Of a DNA stretch of 64,000 nt, positions 1 through 11,254 are shown piece by piece. The stretch is from contig NC_031768.1 in assembly GCF_001522545.3 (NCBI RefSeq), positions 9,321,403 to 9,385,402 on the forward strand. Reading direction: 5' to 3'. Position 1 is the stretch's first letter; each line of letters opens with the position of its first letter. The notes beneath the pieces were generated by a model. The model saw only the letters and a list, made by a program, of their open reading frames with translations. It searched no databases and had not been told where the DNA came from. Position numbers and translations under genes: made by a program. This stretch comes from Parus major (taxonomy: Eukaryota > Chordata > Aves > Passeriformes > Paridae).

Positions 1-262
1 CTGTCCCCCAGGCACTCCCGGCCGCCCCTGCCTGGGGAGAGCTCCGTGGGCACGGCGACTTTGGGATGCCACTTGTGTGCGGAGGGGATGTCACTTGTGT
101 GTGGAGAGCCCCATCCCGTGGCCACGTAGAGCTTCTGCAGCCAAGATTTGCTGTGTGTTTCATGGAAAAGGCGCCGAGCATCTCTCCGGGGCTCACGGGA
201 TGCTGAGGCGGCGGCAGCGCGGGGTCACTGCTCTGCCGGCTCGCCAGAGAGCGCCGAGGGCA
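1..262. promoter_or_regulatory. CpG-rich patch at window edge (possible CpG-island fragment)
   Basis: About 20 CpG dinucleotides occur in these 260 bases, while most of the following several kilobases have very few. The patch includes clusters such as GGCGGCGGCAGCGCGGGG near 210-225. CpG-dense patches in bird genomes often mark promoters or first exons. No start codon with a convincing coding frame, no splice-site pair and no core promoter motif was recognised. The open frame at 77-337 encodes an Arg/Cys/Ser-rich chain that resembles no known protein and is explained by the base composition. The feature is cut by the window edge, so its full size and orientation are unknown. Confidence 0.4.
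63..106. repeat. 22-bp tandem duplication (two copies)
   Basis: Two adjacent 22-bp units start with GGGATG at 63 and 85 and both contain CACTTGTGTG. They differ at two positions (GCC versus GTC, GTGCGG versus GTGTGG). Both differences are C/T, one of them at a CpG, which fits CpG decay after duplication. No function is inferred. Confidence 0.75.
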
Positions 263-388
263 GAGAGAAATCCTTCAGGAAGGACTTGCACCTGCTCTTG
301 TTTGCAGAAAAAGGAAAAACAAAAATTAGAAAAATAACTTGACCTACAGGAGTCCTGATCTGTATATTATTTGGAAAACAAAAAGCTC

Positions 389-480
389 AGATGGCATTTT
401 GAGCAACCTGGTCCAGTGGAGGGGTCCCTGCAGGACTGGAACTAGACCCTCCAATCCAAACCATTCAATGATTCCATGAT
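389..480 (+). mobile_element. CR1 LINE 3'-end fragment
   Basis: The segment matches the 3' untranslated end of avian CR1. In order it shows a GAGCAACCTGGTCCAGTGGA block at 401, a TGGAACTAGA block near 438, the CCAATCCAAACCATTC block near 451, and terminal ATTCAATG/ATTCCATG repeats at about 463-478. The copy is severely 5'-truncated, as usual for CR1, and keeps no coding sequence. It is diverged from the family pattern I know, so it is probably old. The 3' end points toward higher coordinates, giving + orientation. Confidence 0.8.
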
Positions 481-516
481 ATTTCTAATGATATTTCTGA
501 TGATATTTCTAATGAT
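481..516. repeat. 12-bp tandem repeat x3 at CR1 tail
   Basis: Three consecutive 12-bp units (ATTTCTAATGAT, ATTTCTGATGAT, ATTTCTAATGAT) directly follow the terminal repeats of the CR1 fragment. They probably grew from the CR1 3' terminal repeat by slippage or imperfect tail addition. One G/A difference separates the middle unit from its neighbours. Confidence 0.8.
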
Positions 517-1559
517 AAAAAACTGTCATTTTATGAAAACACTTGTTTATTATACACAAATATTTCTTCAGTATTTAATAATTCATGCCTCGTGCAAGTC
601 TATTTCAGGCCTTACCACCTGAAGAAGTGTGTCATAAAGGTTTAAGTAACCTCACATATAGCTCAATTCCAAATTTTAAATGATTAGCAAGCATCTGCTC
701 TTGACAATTAAGCCAATGGTGAATGCAATGGTTGTGCAGTCTCTTCATAAGGAATCCTTGTTTCTGCAGTGCTTGTTGAGTCAAATGTTGGCACTTTGTA
801 GCAAATTATCTCTGTCAAACTGTACAAATATTATTACTGTCACTGTTGTATTGTTAGGCATATTCTGCTGCTCTGCCCTGCCCTGCTCACCCCATTCACA
901 GGCCTCTTTGCTTATGTTGCAGTATTTATGCAAAGTGTTACTACTTCACGCTTTCATCTTGGTAAGAACTGAATATTTGATTCTCAAATGTAGCCTTGAA
1001 TGTGTCAGCCCAACCCTTTATAATAATTAAATTCTCAAACGGTACAGCAGCTACTAAGAATTTCAAGTTCATTAGCAATATGAAACACCTTCCCCCAATT
1101 CCAGCAAGCAGACTTTGGAGCATCATCTTCCAGATTCTTAATCTCCAAATTTGTTTGCATGTAAAAATAGCTTCTAAACAGAGCTAGTGACCAGCTTTGA
1201 TTGTTTTTCTTGTTTGTGTTACATAAAATTAATCTCCACTGTAAACGTTGCCTAATACACGGTGAGGTTTAACCTAAAACTTTGGAAATCTGTCCTTTTT
1301 CACATAGTTGGAAGAAGAATGCTCAGTGGAGGTAAACTTTGTATTCTGCCAGACCAAACACAGTGGCTGGCACTGCACTTTGTGCAGTGATGGGAGTGTA
1401 GCTCAGGGTGTTTTTCCTGAGCAGCAGAACACTGTTGTGCAAGTGCAGCAGACAGAAACTCTGGTGGACAGGTGAAAATGAGCAGCTGCAGCAGAGGTAG
1501 ATGAGGAAGGCAGGAACACATGAGCTGGCTTTGCTGCTGGTTAAAGGAGTGCTGCTGGA

Positions 1560-1599
1560 GCACCCACTGAAGAAAACCTAGTTCACTGCCAGTGGGTGC
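1560..1599. repeat. 10-bp perfect inverted repeat (hairpin)
   Basis: The arms GCACCCACTG (1560-1569) and CAGTGGGTGC (1590-1599) are exact reverse complements separated by a 20-base spacer. The stem would have 7 G-C pairs out of 10. It is too short and isolated for a transposon terminus pair or a convincing microRNA precursor. A structural or chance origin is possible. Confidence 0.6.
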
Positions 1600-4500
1600 A
1601 AAGGGATGAGCCCAGCAACCAAATGCAAAAGAGCATTCTCAAGATATTTCTAGCACTGTATTTGACTTGGTTATGTTGAGAACAGTTTGAGTCTATGACC
1701 TGAGACATGAGCTACTCCTCTTCTTTAAATGGTTTTGTGCCCTGGTATCTCTCCGGATGAATTAACACTCAATAGAAGCCTTATTAAAGTCAGCATAAGA
1801 ACAATTTTCACCCAAGTTATAATTCTATTCCAGGAAGTAGAAATCTAAGGCCATGATTTGTGAGATAATTGTAGAGGCAGCATGAAAATGTTTCTCATTT
1901 AACTTGCCTTGAAAATGTGATGTTTGAACAAAATGAGAAACTGATGTAAAGTAAAAAGAGACCAAGAGGAAGCTCGAAGTTGGTTTTGTCTTACCCATTT
2001 ATTTCAGTCTGACTGGTGTCCCAAAAGCTCTGTAATCTACCCCCAAACCATTCAGGCTTCTTATTCCTGTGTAAGTCCTGGCATGCTTTACTGTGGCAAG
2101 CATTCTACCTCAAACTTGGACCCCAAAGGTCACAAGGATGAAGCTCTACTTAGTGGCCAGGAGTGGTTCTGATGCTATGAGACAAGGGAGAACAGTTTCT
2201 TACCAGCAGGAATTAACCATCAGGACAGGGAAGGAATGAGAAATGTTTTTGAAGGATGAATATACTGTTCTGTTCTTAACAAAGGGGGAAAGAGGAGAGC
2301 TTGTTTATATAAAGAAGAAACATGTCAAAAACTTGCTTTGTCTCTCTTACATCCCTAAAAATTATCCTGGATTTCCACAAGATGGTCCTAAAGTCTTAGT
2401 ATGGAGCTCCAGGGTAATTTGGAATGAGTAATATCCTCTTAATGATGCTTTTTACTGCTCTAACATCCACATTACCCAAATTCCAGTATCTAAAAAGTCA
2501 GATAATGTATTTTGTCTTGTTTGCCTTGATTCCCACTTCAGTGAGTGGAGAGCAACCAAGGTAAGTTTTTGCAGTAGGGTCTGGCTCTGAGGCATCTCTG
2601 GAAGGTCCCCTCCTCTGTCACTGGTGACTGGAGCACCCAGGTACAGTCAGCACCTGAAGTGCTGTGAAATGCCTCATGAAATTCCACAGTGTCTCTCTTT
2701 GTCTAACACAGACATTACAGCCTGTTAGAAAAAGGACACCCCCACCCCAAAATAGGAATGAATTATGTTAATATGAGTTATGTTAAAGGAGGCATTACAA
2801 AATCCTCTACCTTCCCCTGCACAGACAGCAGTGTTAATAAGAGGCAAAATTCAGCAGCTGCTTCGCAGGAAAGAGAGTTGAACAATAGCTCAGCACTGAG
2901 GGCTTTGCTTATTAAACCAACATGCACAGGGTCTGACAGAGCTATTTCAGAGCACCAACTGAAAACTGTGAAAGAATGGTATTTCACTAGAAAATGTCAG
3001 TTCAAAAAAATCTAATGGCACATGAGAAGGCTATTTTTAGACTATTGTCACATAAGTTAATTATCAAACCTACCTAGGGAACTCAGATTTCTTAATGCTG
3101 TTGTTCTAATAAGTACCTTAATTTGCCTGAACTCCCCACTTGTAATGACTCTGCTCTTGGAAAGCTATGACTTCTCTCATTTTATTTTTTACTTATTTAT
3201 TTTTGATTTGAAGATAAAAGGATATTTCATCAGAGCTTCCTTTCAAGCAAAAACTTTTATGTTTTAACAAGCTCTGCTGCCTGTAACTTTTCATCTAAGG
3301 TACCACTCAAATTTATTCCTTTCCCTTGCATTGCCAGTGACTTTATCAAAACTTTCACAGTGTTTCCAAATGTGTTCTGAATATCTTGAAATAAAACTGT
3401 TGCCCTTTATATTGAGAATACTTGCAGCTGTAGCTATTAACAGGATGTAAATTCTAGTGGTTTTATGTCTCTGACAATTATTTGTTTCCCCACTGAACTA
3501 ATTTTTTTTTAAAAGTAAAGGCAAGTACTTTAATGTTCAAGAAGATTCTGGACCTTAAGCTGTCTCCAGTGTTCCTTGCTGGGAAGTCTCTGGGGAATCC
3601 AGATTAGTACTGGTTTGAGGGCTGGGCCAATGCTACCCTTAAAAACCAGTCCCCTCCCCTTCACATGCTGCCTGTACTAAAGGCTGATACAAGTGGTCTC
3701 ACAGAGGAGAGAAGGGTAATTTATGACAGAGTAATAATCTATTTTGTACTCCTTCTAGAAGTTTAAAATCCTGCTAAAAGTATTTCTGAGAGAGCCTTGG
3801 ATATCTGTCTGGTAGCATTTTTATCTTACCATGGAAACGCAGAAGCTATAAAACACCTTTCTAGGCTTTAAAAAAGCTTTATTCCATGCACTACTAGCAT
3901 GATAGATTAATTATACTATTTACTTTTAATAATGAAAGAAAATACAGATGAAAAATATTTGTCTATACTTCATAAGCTTAAGTGAATTTTGTTTTATTTA
4001 TGCCAGGTTTGTTTTTTTTTTTAATATCACATAGAGCCAAAATATCATCTTTTTATGAGCTGCTGCTGCTGCAAATTATTTGGAGCTTAATTTTCTCCTT
4101 TTTACAGCAAAAGGTTATTTTGATTGTATACCATCCAACTTTCCCATTAAAAAATGCACACAAAAATTTTGAATTAGTAGATAAAAATCTCCAGTTTCAT
4201 AAGCAGTATTGTCATGAGCAGCTGGCATTGTTTGGTAACAACAACAACCACAAAAAATAAATTTTTTCCATTCATCCTTGCTAATCAGTTATTTGCCCTT
4301 CAGCTGCCAAACTTTGCTGCATGTGTTAGTTCAGCTGTTGTCAAATGCTCTATACTGGCATGTAAATATATTCTCTTGAGCAAATAAAGCTGCTCTGACT
4401 GTCGGTCTGAGAAGATAGGAGGCTGCCTTTCATCACAGTGTGGCTGTTTCATAAAGGTCAAAATAATGAGAAAGTGTGAGAATTCAGCAGTTTTCCTCTC

Positions 4501-7500
4501 AGGAAGTGTTAAACCACCCAAACATTCCAGGTTACAGCTATTCTGCTTTTCCAGCTTCTGTTTCCAGTCAATCAGAGGCTGTGATTTGAAAATGCAGAGT
4601 TCCCTTTTGTTCTGCCATCTGCTAATAAGACCACAAGGCTCATCTGAGGTATATCAGTATATCCAACTTTTCATCACTATATTCAAGTTGAGTTGAATTG
4701 AATATCAGTATATAGCTACAGGTACAAAGAGTAGCTCAGCTGAAAGTCCTAACTAATAACAATTTTCACTGGTAACATCAAGCACCATTTTTTGCTCTTG
4801 CTCCTTTGTTACACCTCTTACAGCCCCCTCTGCAACAAGAATCTCAGAAATACTTTGGTGTTGCACACATGCAATTTTCCATGTCTTGACAGCCATTCTT
4901 TAAGTTATTTTTTCATAAGTGGCCATCAAGTGACATCATGGTTTCTCCTTTTCAGCTTGTGAGCTGTTCTTGGCACTGAGGAGAACAGAAAAGTCTGGGG
5001 AGATGTGCTGGCCATGCTCCTCAGAGCAGGTTGTTTGCAGGACGCTCCCCAGCACCTCACTGCATGCTGGAAGAGCCTCTTGGTTATCATCTGCATCTGA
5101 ACTCTCCTCCTTATCTTCCTGACCATTATAAAATTATCTCTCCTCTTGTCATGCCACTTCTAAAGGAATTGATTGTGCCACATTTGAATACTCTGGAGAG
5201 TATGGTGAGGAACCTGAATGCTTAAGGCATCCCAGTTCTTGGTTTATGGATGCCTTGGATAGCAGGCAACTTGTTGCTGCCCAGTTACACTGAAATTTCT
5301 CTTACCTCAACCAGACTAAGATAACATGCAAGTGGCATTGTATATTTGCAACATCCAAAATGGATAACAGTTACAAATGTTTATGAAAGATGATGATGTA
5401 TAATTTACTGTTATTGAGAATTAAAATAATTGGAAATGTCCTTCTCCTTTTTATGTAACTTGTTTGTCACACAAGGGGCAGTGTATTTTGTTACCTATAC
5501 AATGTCTCTCGATGATTGAGGTTTTATAGGTGGATTTACTTTTTCACCTTTAAATGTATTTTTCTCAAGGAGGAGATAAAGTTATTGTATTTATTAATTA
5601 AAAAACCCCAAGCAAATTGTTCATTTGCTAATATCAGCATTACCCTGTTATAAATTCAGCTGTGTTTCTCCTGTGTTTGACTCCCTGTTACATTGTGAGA
5701 AACAATAATGATCTCCCCTCCTCCCTCAGTTTTTAAGTGAAGAGTCTCAGGTTTAGTACCAAGGGTGAAACCCTGAATCTTGTAGTTCACGGAACCCAGT
5801 ACAAACATATAAATTGAAGAGCTCATTACCAGCTTTTGACTGAGGTGAGACATGTTGATAATTAGCCCCTCCATCGAGCTTCAGCCTCAGAGAAGCTGGC
5901 TGGCCCTTTCCCTTCAAGCTCACTAGAAGCACCTCTTCAAATATTTATGTAGATAGATTTTCAATGACTAATTGGACACACAGTTACACTGAGACCATAA
6001 TAATTTTGGCAGTACATGAAACTTCACACTCAAGTAAAACTACATTTTGGGGATTTGTTAAGTCAAATAACCAAGCAACAGTTTGTGAAGCTGACTGAGG
6101 CAAAAGTGAGTTGATTACAAGGAAAATGGTCCAAGACTGTCCTGTTTTATTTTAAAAGCCTAGGCACAGTGATTAAACAGTATCAGTTTCTGCTTTGAAG
6201 ACAAAGGTGTCTTTGAAGACAACTTTGTGCCTTGGCATGCATGACAGGCACCCTCTGCCAGGGATGAATCAGGCAAATTGAGGAATGGAAGGGGAGGTTG
6301 TGTTTCCCCACATATTAGACACAGCCTGGCTGCATTAGGGAAGAGATGATGTGCTGTGTGAAACAGGGCTGCAGAGGACACGACTGGCATTGTCAGCACA
6401 GTCCAGTCTACACATTTATACTCTACTGGGGGTTTTGTTGTGAATATGAACAGCACAATTATCTTACTAGTTTTTATTCATTTTGTTTGTTTTTTATTTA
6501 TTTGCAAAAGAGATTTTGTCCTCTCTGTGGTTTATCTGTTAGGAGAGTGCTTGCAGTTGTCAGGCAATCCATGTTTGAGCTCATCCTGGTGGCAAGAGTT
6601 TGACCAGGAAATGAATACAGCCTTAGTCATTGAACAGCACTTGTTGGTATGGTCTGATGAACACAAAAGAAACAGTACAGGAGCTTATTAAAATTGTTTG
6701 TGGTCTCTTTTTTCCTCCCTAGCAATGCCTCTAATACTTGTTTGCTGCCTTTATTTCCTACCAGTCAACTCCAAAGTTGTTCAACTGATAATTATTTTTT
6801 TCTTTTTCTCAACACTCTTTAAATAAAATATTTTTTGGTAAGAACAATGGAGTAAGAAATTATTGTTAAAGATAAGTATTAGAAAGTAATATGTCTGCAT
6901 TTAGGTTTTGAGTGTAGATGTAAGTGAATGGTTATTGAGGGGTGCTTGTCTTCAAATACAAGCTCTTAAAAACCAAGGGACAACAAAGAAAGGGCAAGCA
7001 CATGGTAACTTCTATTGGAGGGGAATGGGGAGTTATCAGACAGGGAATGTGGAGGTCTGTAGGCTGAGTCATGGAGAGGAAAACTTCAGTATGGGAACTA
7101 CAAAAACTGGGGACAGGGGAGGTGATATCAGCACAGAGAATAAGGAAATAAAGTGAGAAAATAACCACTATTCAGATGTTAGTGGCTTGATGTAAGGAAT
7201 GGGTGCTAGCTGAATTGTTGTATTTCTGTCAGACATGCTTTGATTCATGACTGTGCAGGTAACTCAGGCAGAGCCATCACTCCCCAGAGAGGGCTCGGGG
7301 CACAGGCAGGCTGCATGTCAGCAGCCTCAGCACACACACACAGCTCCTCTGCAGCATCCTGAGAAAGGAAATTCACACCTTCAGGAAGGCTAGGACAAGG
7401 GCTGGGAACTACTCGTGTCCTGCTTTAACCTTGCATGGTTTTCTTCTTGCCTTTTTAAAGGACTTCATTGCTACTTCAAGAGTGTTTTGTCTCCCATGTG

Positions 7501-7785
7501 CATAATTTCTCTGAAAGTGCTGTAAGGAAAAGGATCGTCACTAGAAAAAGAATGATACTCCTGTCAAAGAGAAAAATGCAGTGGGAATTTTTTTCCACTG
7601 TAATCAAGTCTCCTACATTAAATCACGTGGATGGGAGAAGGAAAAAAAAAACCTATGAAACTGAGTGTAAATATTTTATTCTTAAAAGTAAATCTAAAGT
7701 TCAAGTAATAAGCACTTAGGTACACTATATTCTGTATTATTGTTTGATGCCTCTTTTGGGAAATAGCCCAAAAGAAAACATGTCT

Positions 7786-7813
7786 CTAGCTTGCAGTTTC
7801 TAGCTTGCAGTTT
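7786..7813. repeat. 14-bp tandem duplication
   Basis: CTAGCTTGCAGTTT occurs twice without spacing, at 7786-7799 and 7800-7813. The copies are identical, which suggests a fairly recent slippage event. Confidence 0.85.
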
Positions 7814-8483
7814 ATGCACTGTGCTCCCAGTGATTATTTTTCAGGGCATGAAGCTCTCATGTTTATTATGCACCCTAAAGCTTAAGCATACATATCATAT
7901 CGAGTGCTGCCTCTGCTGGTTCAGCAGCCCTGAGAGATGTTCTGTGAACTCCATTAGGTTGGCAGGCTGAAACTAAATGGCAGCTTATAAAAATAAGCCT
8001 GGATGCAATAGCACTAGAAACTGTGAAAAAGACATAAGACAAAAAAAAAACAACAAACACATTGTCACATTCCTGTCATTAAATATATGTACAAACTTGT
8101 TTAAAACCCAGTTATGGGTAATTTGTTACCTAATGTCAGCAAGGATCTATCATTAGCTGTACTGATTCAAGGCCAGTGTATTATGCATTCAAACAAGTAC
8201 CCTGGGTCTCAGAGGCATCCTGTAACATGTGTTACTATCCCTGAGATGAAAATATAAGTTCACCAGTGAAGAAGGTATTTTAAAGCTTCAAGAAGGATTG
8301 ATTTTCCGATAGTACTCTTCTATCAGATGAGCAGGATTTGACAAATTAAATAAAAATTAAGATCTAGGCTGGGGATCACCATCCCAATTCACCCCTCTTA
8401 AAACAGCCACTGAAATGTGTTCAGGCTGCAGTTACGTATCTGGTACATCTAAAGAATAATTCAGAGCAGTCTCTTCTGTAAAG

Positions 8484-8486
<3 letters not shown>

Positions 8487-8571
<85 letters not shown>

Positions 8572-8602
8572 TTTATTGCTATTACTATTATTATTATTAT
8601 TT
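8487..8602. repeat. (ATT)n microsatellite
   Basis: An uninterrupted ATT/TTA run spans about 8488-8570 (roughly 28 units). After a short break (TTTTATTGCTATTACT) it continues to 8602. A pure run of this length is prone to length polymorphism, so the allele here may differ between individuals. Confidence 0.98.
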
Positions 8603-9127
8603 AGTACAAGAATAAACCTTATGACAAATATGTATTATATATTTTACTTCTTAATGATATTTTGTACTTCTTCAGCTGCCAAACACAATAATAGAGTACA
8701 GTGAATCCACTTCTCTATGACTACTTCTATACTTTTCCCGGTGTTGTAGAAATGCTGTGTTTTGGCTTGCTCTTAAAGGAACTAACAAAAAAAGTGTTTT
8801 GATCAAACTGAAATTTCCATTCAAGTTGGTTTACAGAATATTAGTTAAAACTCAGTGCATGTTTTAGCTTTTTGGAAGTGATGGTTTGATATACTTAAAA
8901 TGATTTTATTTTGGCTTTTTAAAAGCTGTGTGTGGATTCTTCAGTTCATTTCAAATTTAGGGGTAGAGGGGATGTATTTCCAGGTATTAGACCAAAACAT
9001 AATGTGAAAAACTCCAAATTCTTTGGAAGTAGTATTACTCTCTTAACACTGCATTTTGTATAAGGCAGGTCCCTGTGATTTTTAAAAGGGAAATTATTTT
9101 GCCAGTTTTTATCATCCCACCCCTCTT
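8603..9127. other. Non-coding stretch, no supported gene
   Basis: About 525 bases of AT-rich sequence between the microsatellite and the A/C-rich tract. No long frame, recognised repeat or RNA gene was seen. Confidence 0.55.
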
Positions 9128-9270
9128 AAAAAAGAAACCCAAACCAAAATCAAAGCCAAAACAAACAAAATTCAAACAATCAATCAAACAAAAAACCCCA
9201 AAAACAAAATAATAAAAAAACAAACCAAAAAACAAATAAAAAACCCACAACCTCCACCAAACCCCAAAAA
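9128..9270. repeat. A/C-rich low-complexity tract with almost no G
   Basis: About 140 bases composed almost entirely of A and C with a few T, in CAAA, CAAAC and CCAAA-like units. G is nearly absent from the + strand. It resembles a decayed (CAAA)n or a poly-A tail that has expanded and mutated. The Phe/Gly-rich frame on the minus strand through here (9035-9250) is a product of the composition and not a gene. No retroelement body was recognised next to it. Confidence 0.85.
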
Positions 9271-9631
9271 GTTACAGACACCCTATATATGGAGCAGAAG
9301 GTTGCTCTGCTCTGCAAGCTGGTGTCCTGGAGACAGCAGGAAAGGTGCAGCAGTGGTGGCCACCTGCATTTGAAATACCTGGAAAGTCTTTAGATGATGG
9401 CATTTCACTTGATCATTCCACATCTGTTAAGTTGAGATGATATGTATTTAAGAACTGGAGGGATGCCATTGAGTACATTAGTTGACAAAAAATGTACATG
9501 CAATCAGTATGATTTTCAAATAAACAAAAAAGAATAGAAGAGTACAGAAAGGTTTGACTTGTATGTTGTCTTGCTTGGAGAATCCTGCATGAATGTAACC
9601 TGCACTGCCTAAAAAGCCTTAGTGTCCTAGT

Positions 9632-9704
9632 AATATACAAAAATACAAATATACAAAAATACATATACAAATATACAAAAATATACAAATATACAAAATA
9701 CACT
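9632..9704. repeat. AT-rich short tandem repeat (ATACAAAT/ATACAAAA type)
   Basis: Repeated ATACAAA-type units run for about 70 bases with variable spacing (ATATACAAA, ATACAAAT, ATACATATAC). A Tyr/Phe/Val-rich minus-strand frame over it (9413-9703) results from the repeat. Confidence 0.9.
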
Positions 9705-11254
9705 CACCTCACTGAGTGTATTTTGCTGTATATATCAAAATTTATTATATCATTTTTAATTATAGGAGAACCTAGTATGTTTTCAGGAAAAAAAAGTGTA
9801 ACTTATTTGAAAAATAAAATAAAAAACAACAACAACAAAAGAGTGTGTTCCACCCAGAAAGGTGATGCAGGCAGAGTGAGAAGAGGAGAATATATTAAAA
9901 AGCTAAAGAACTGGTGACCCAATATGTACTGATTAACAAATAGGTACATTGCCTGCAGTTACCAGTCATATTTGTTGGGATTGTTTTTGTATCCATTAGT
10001 CTTCCATCAAATAAATGTGTCATTAGGAAATGCACAGAGAAAAAGAGATAAAGGCATTTCAAATGTCATTTCACAAAAAAATAAGCAAAAGTAATGAAAT
10101 TAAATACATTTTCATGTATTGGCAATTACTCAGGGCCAGAATCTTAAACCCATGTGCAACCAAATTTGAAATGTAAGATGGGGAATCCAATATGTGTTTG
10201 CTCAACAATAAAAATCACTTGATCTAGGGGAAAATTGCTCATTGCTTAGAAATATTTCAGTGAGCATTTGGTGGACAAATGTTAAAAGACACCATGGGCC
10301 CACTTCAATTAGCATTTTAATGCTAGACAAACATGATATTCATTTGGCCTTTGGATTTCCAAATTGAAATCTGAGCAGAACTGGGACAAAAGAAGACGAA
10401 TACACCCTGAATCAAGAGTGAAATTCTCCTTTGCCTTAACAAGGCTTCCTTTGGGCAGATTTTATCTGCTGGCTCTTCATGAATGGAACAAGTACCCTCC
10501 AGTCCCAGCCATGATCAGAGTGTGAGAGGCTGTGATGGTGCCCAAGCACCATCCAGGTTCAGCTGTCACTGAGGTCCTCTGAATTTCCACAGATTCTTGC
10601 AAAACTCCTTCCTTTTTTTCTCTGGCCTGCGTCTGACACTCAGATTCTCCAAATAAGTTATTTCTCAGGGTTTCTGCTCTGTGTCCATTCATTAAAGTTC
10701 AAAGAGAGCTGGAGACATGAAAGCCCTGGAAGCCTTGATTCCTGAAACTATTGGCTCAGTGTTGCTGAAAAATACATTTGTTTTTGTTGAACACCAGCCT
10801 TTGGACTTTCCCATTCACAGAAGCTGCAAAATTTGTCCTCCAAAAAAACAACAAAGAAGTATGGAAGGAATTGGATGCTGAATTTAAACCTTTCCTCTCA
10901 CAATTAATTAGGAGGAGAGGAACAGCATTTCATTACTCTGGACAGTACCTTCAGGCCGTCTGTCTCTGAGTCACAGCACATATGCAGGCTGTGAATGCAT
11001 CCAGCTCTACCTCTTCTGACACAAACAACTAAACAAAATTCAGTTCTTGTGCAGTATCCATTAGGAAAATAAATTGATGGGGGCCTCTTTAATGCAGCTG
11101 TCCTCTCTGTGACAGGTAATATAAGTACAGCCACTTATCACTGCCTCACTGAAGAAGTTAGAAAAACAGGAGGAAGAAGACACAAAACCAGAAGTGTTTT
11201 TTCCCTGTACAAGGCAGTCTCCATTTTAATCAAAAATATTTCTGAATTCTTTTT
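9705..11254. other. Non-coding stretch, no supported gene
   Basis: About 1.5 kb with open frames below 100 codons and no recognisable protein or RNA. A short AAC-type run lies near 9827-9840. The right end merges into the CR1 copy; its true 5' limit may lie somewhat upstream of 11255. Confidence 0.55.

Larger units (their letters stand above)
517..8486. other. Non-coding stretch, no supported gene
   Basis: About 8 kb of mostly AT-rich single-copy-looking DNA. The largest open frame (680-1030, 116 codons) has no recognisable domain, no codon bias and no splice context, and the others are shorter. Small structures seen are an inverted repeat at 1560-1599 and a 14-bp duplication at 7786-7813. 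Slightly GC-richer islets around 5000-5100 and 7260-7370 show no coding signal. No transposable element was recognised. The stretch may be intergenic or intronic; the sequence does not decide this. Confidence 0.6.
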
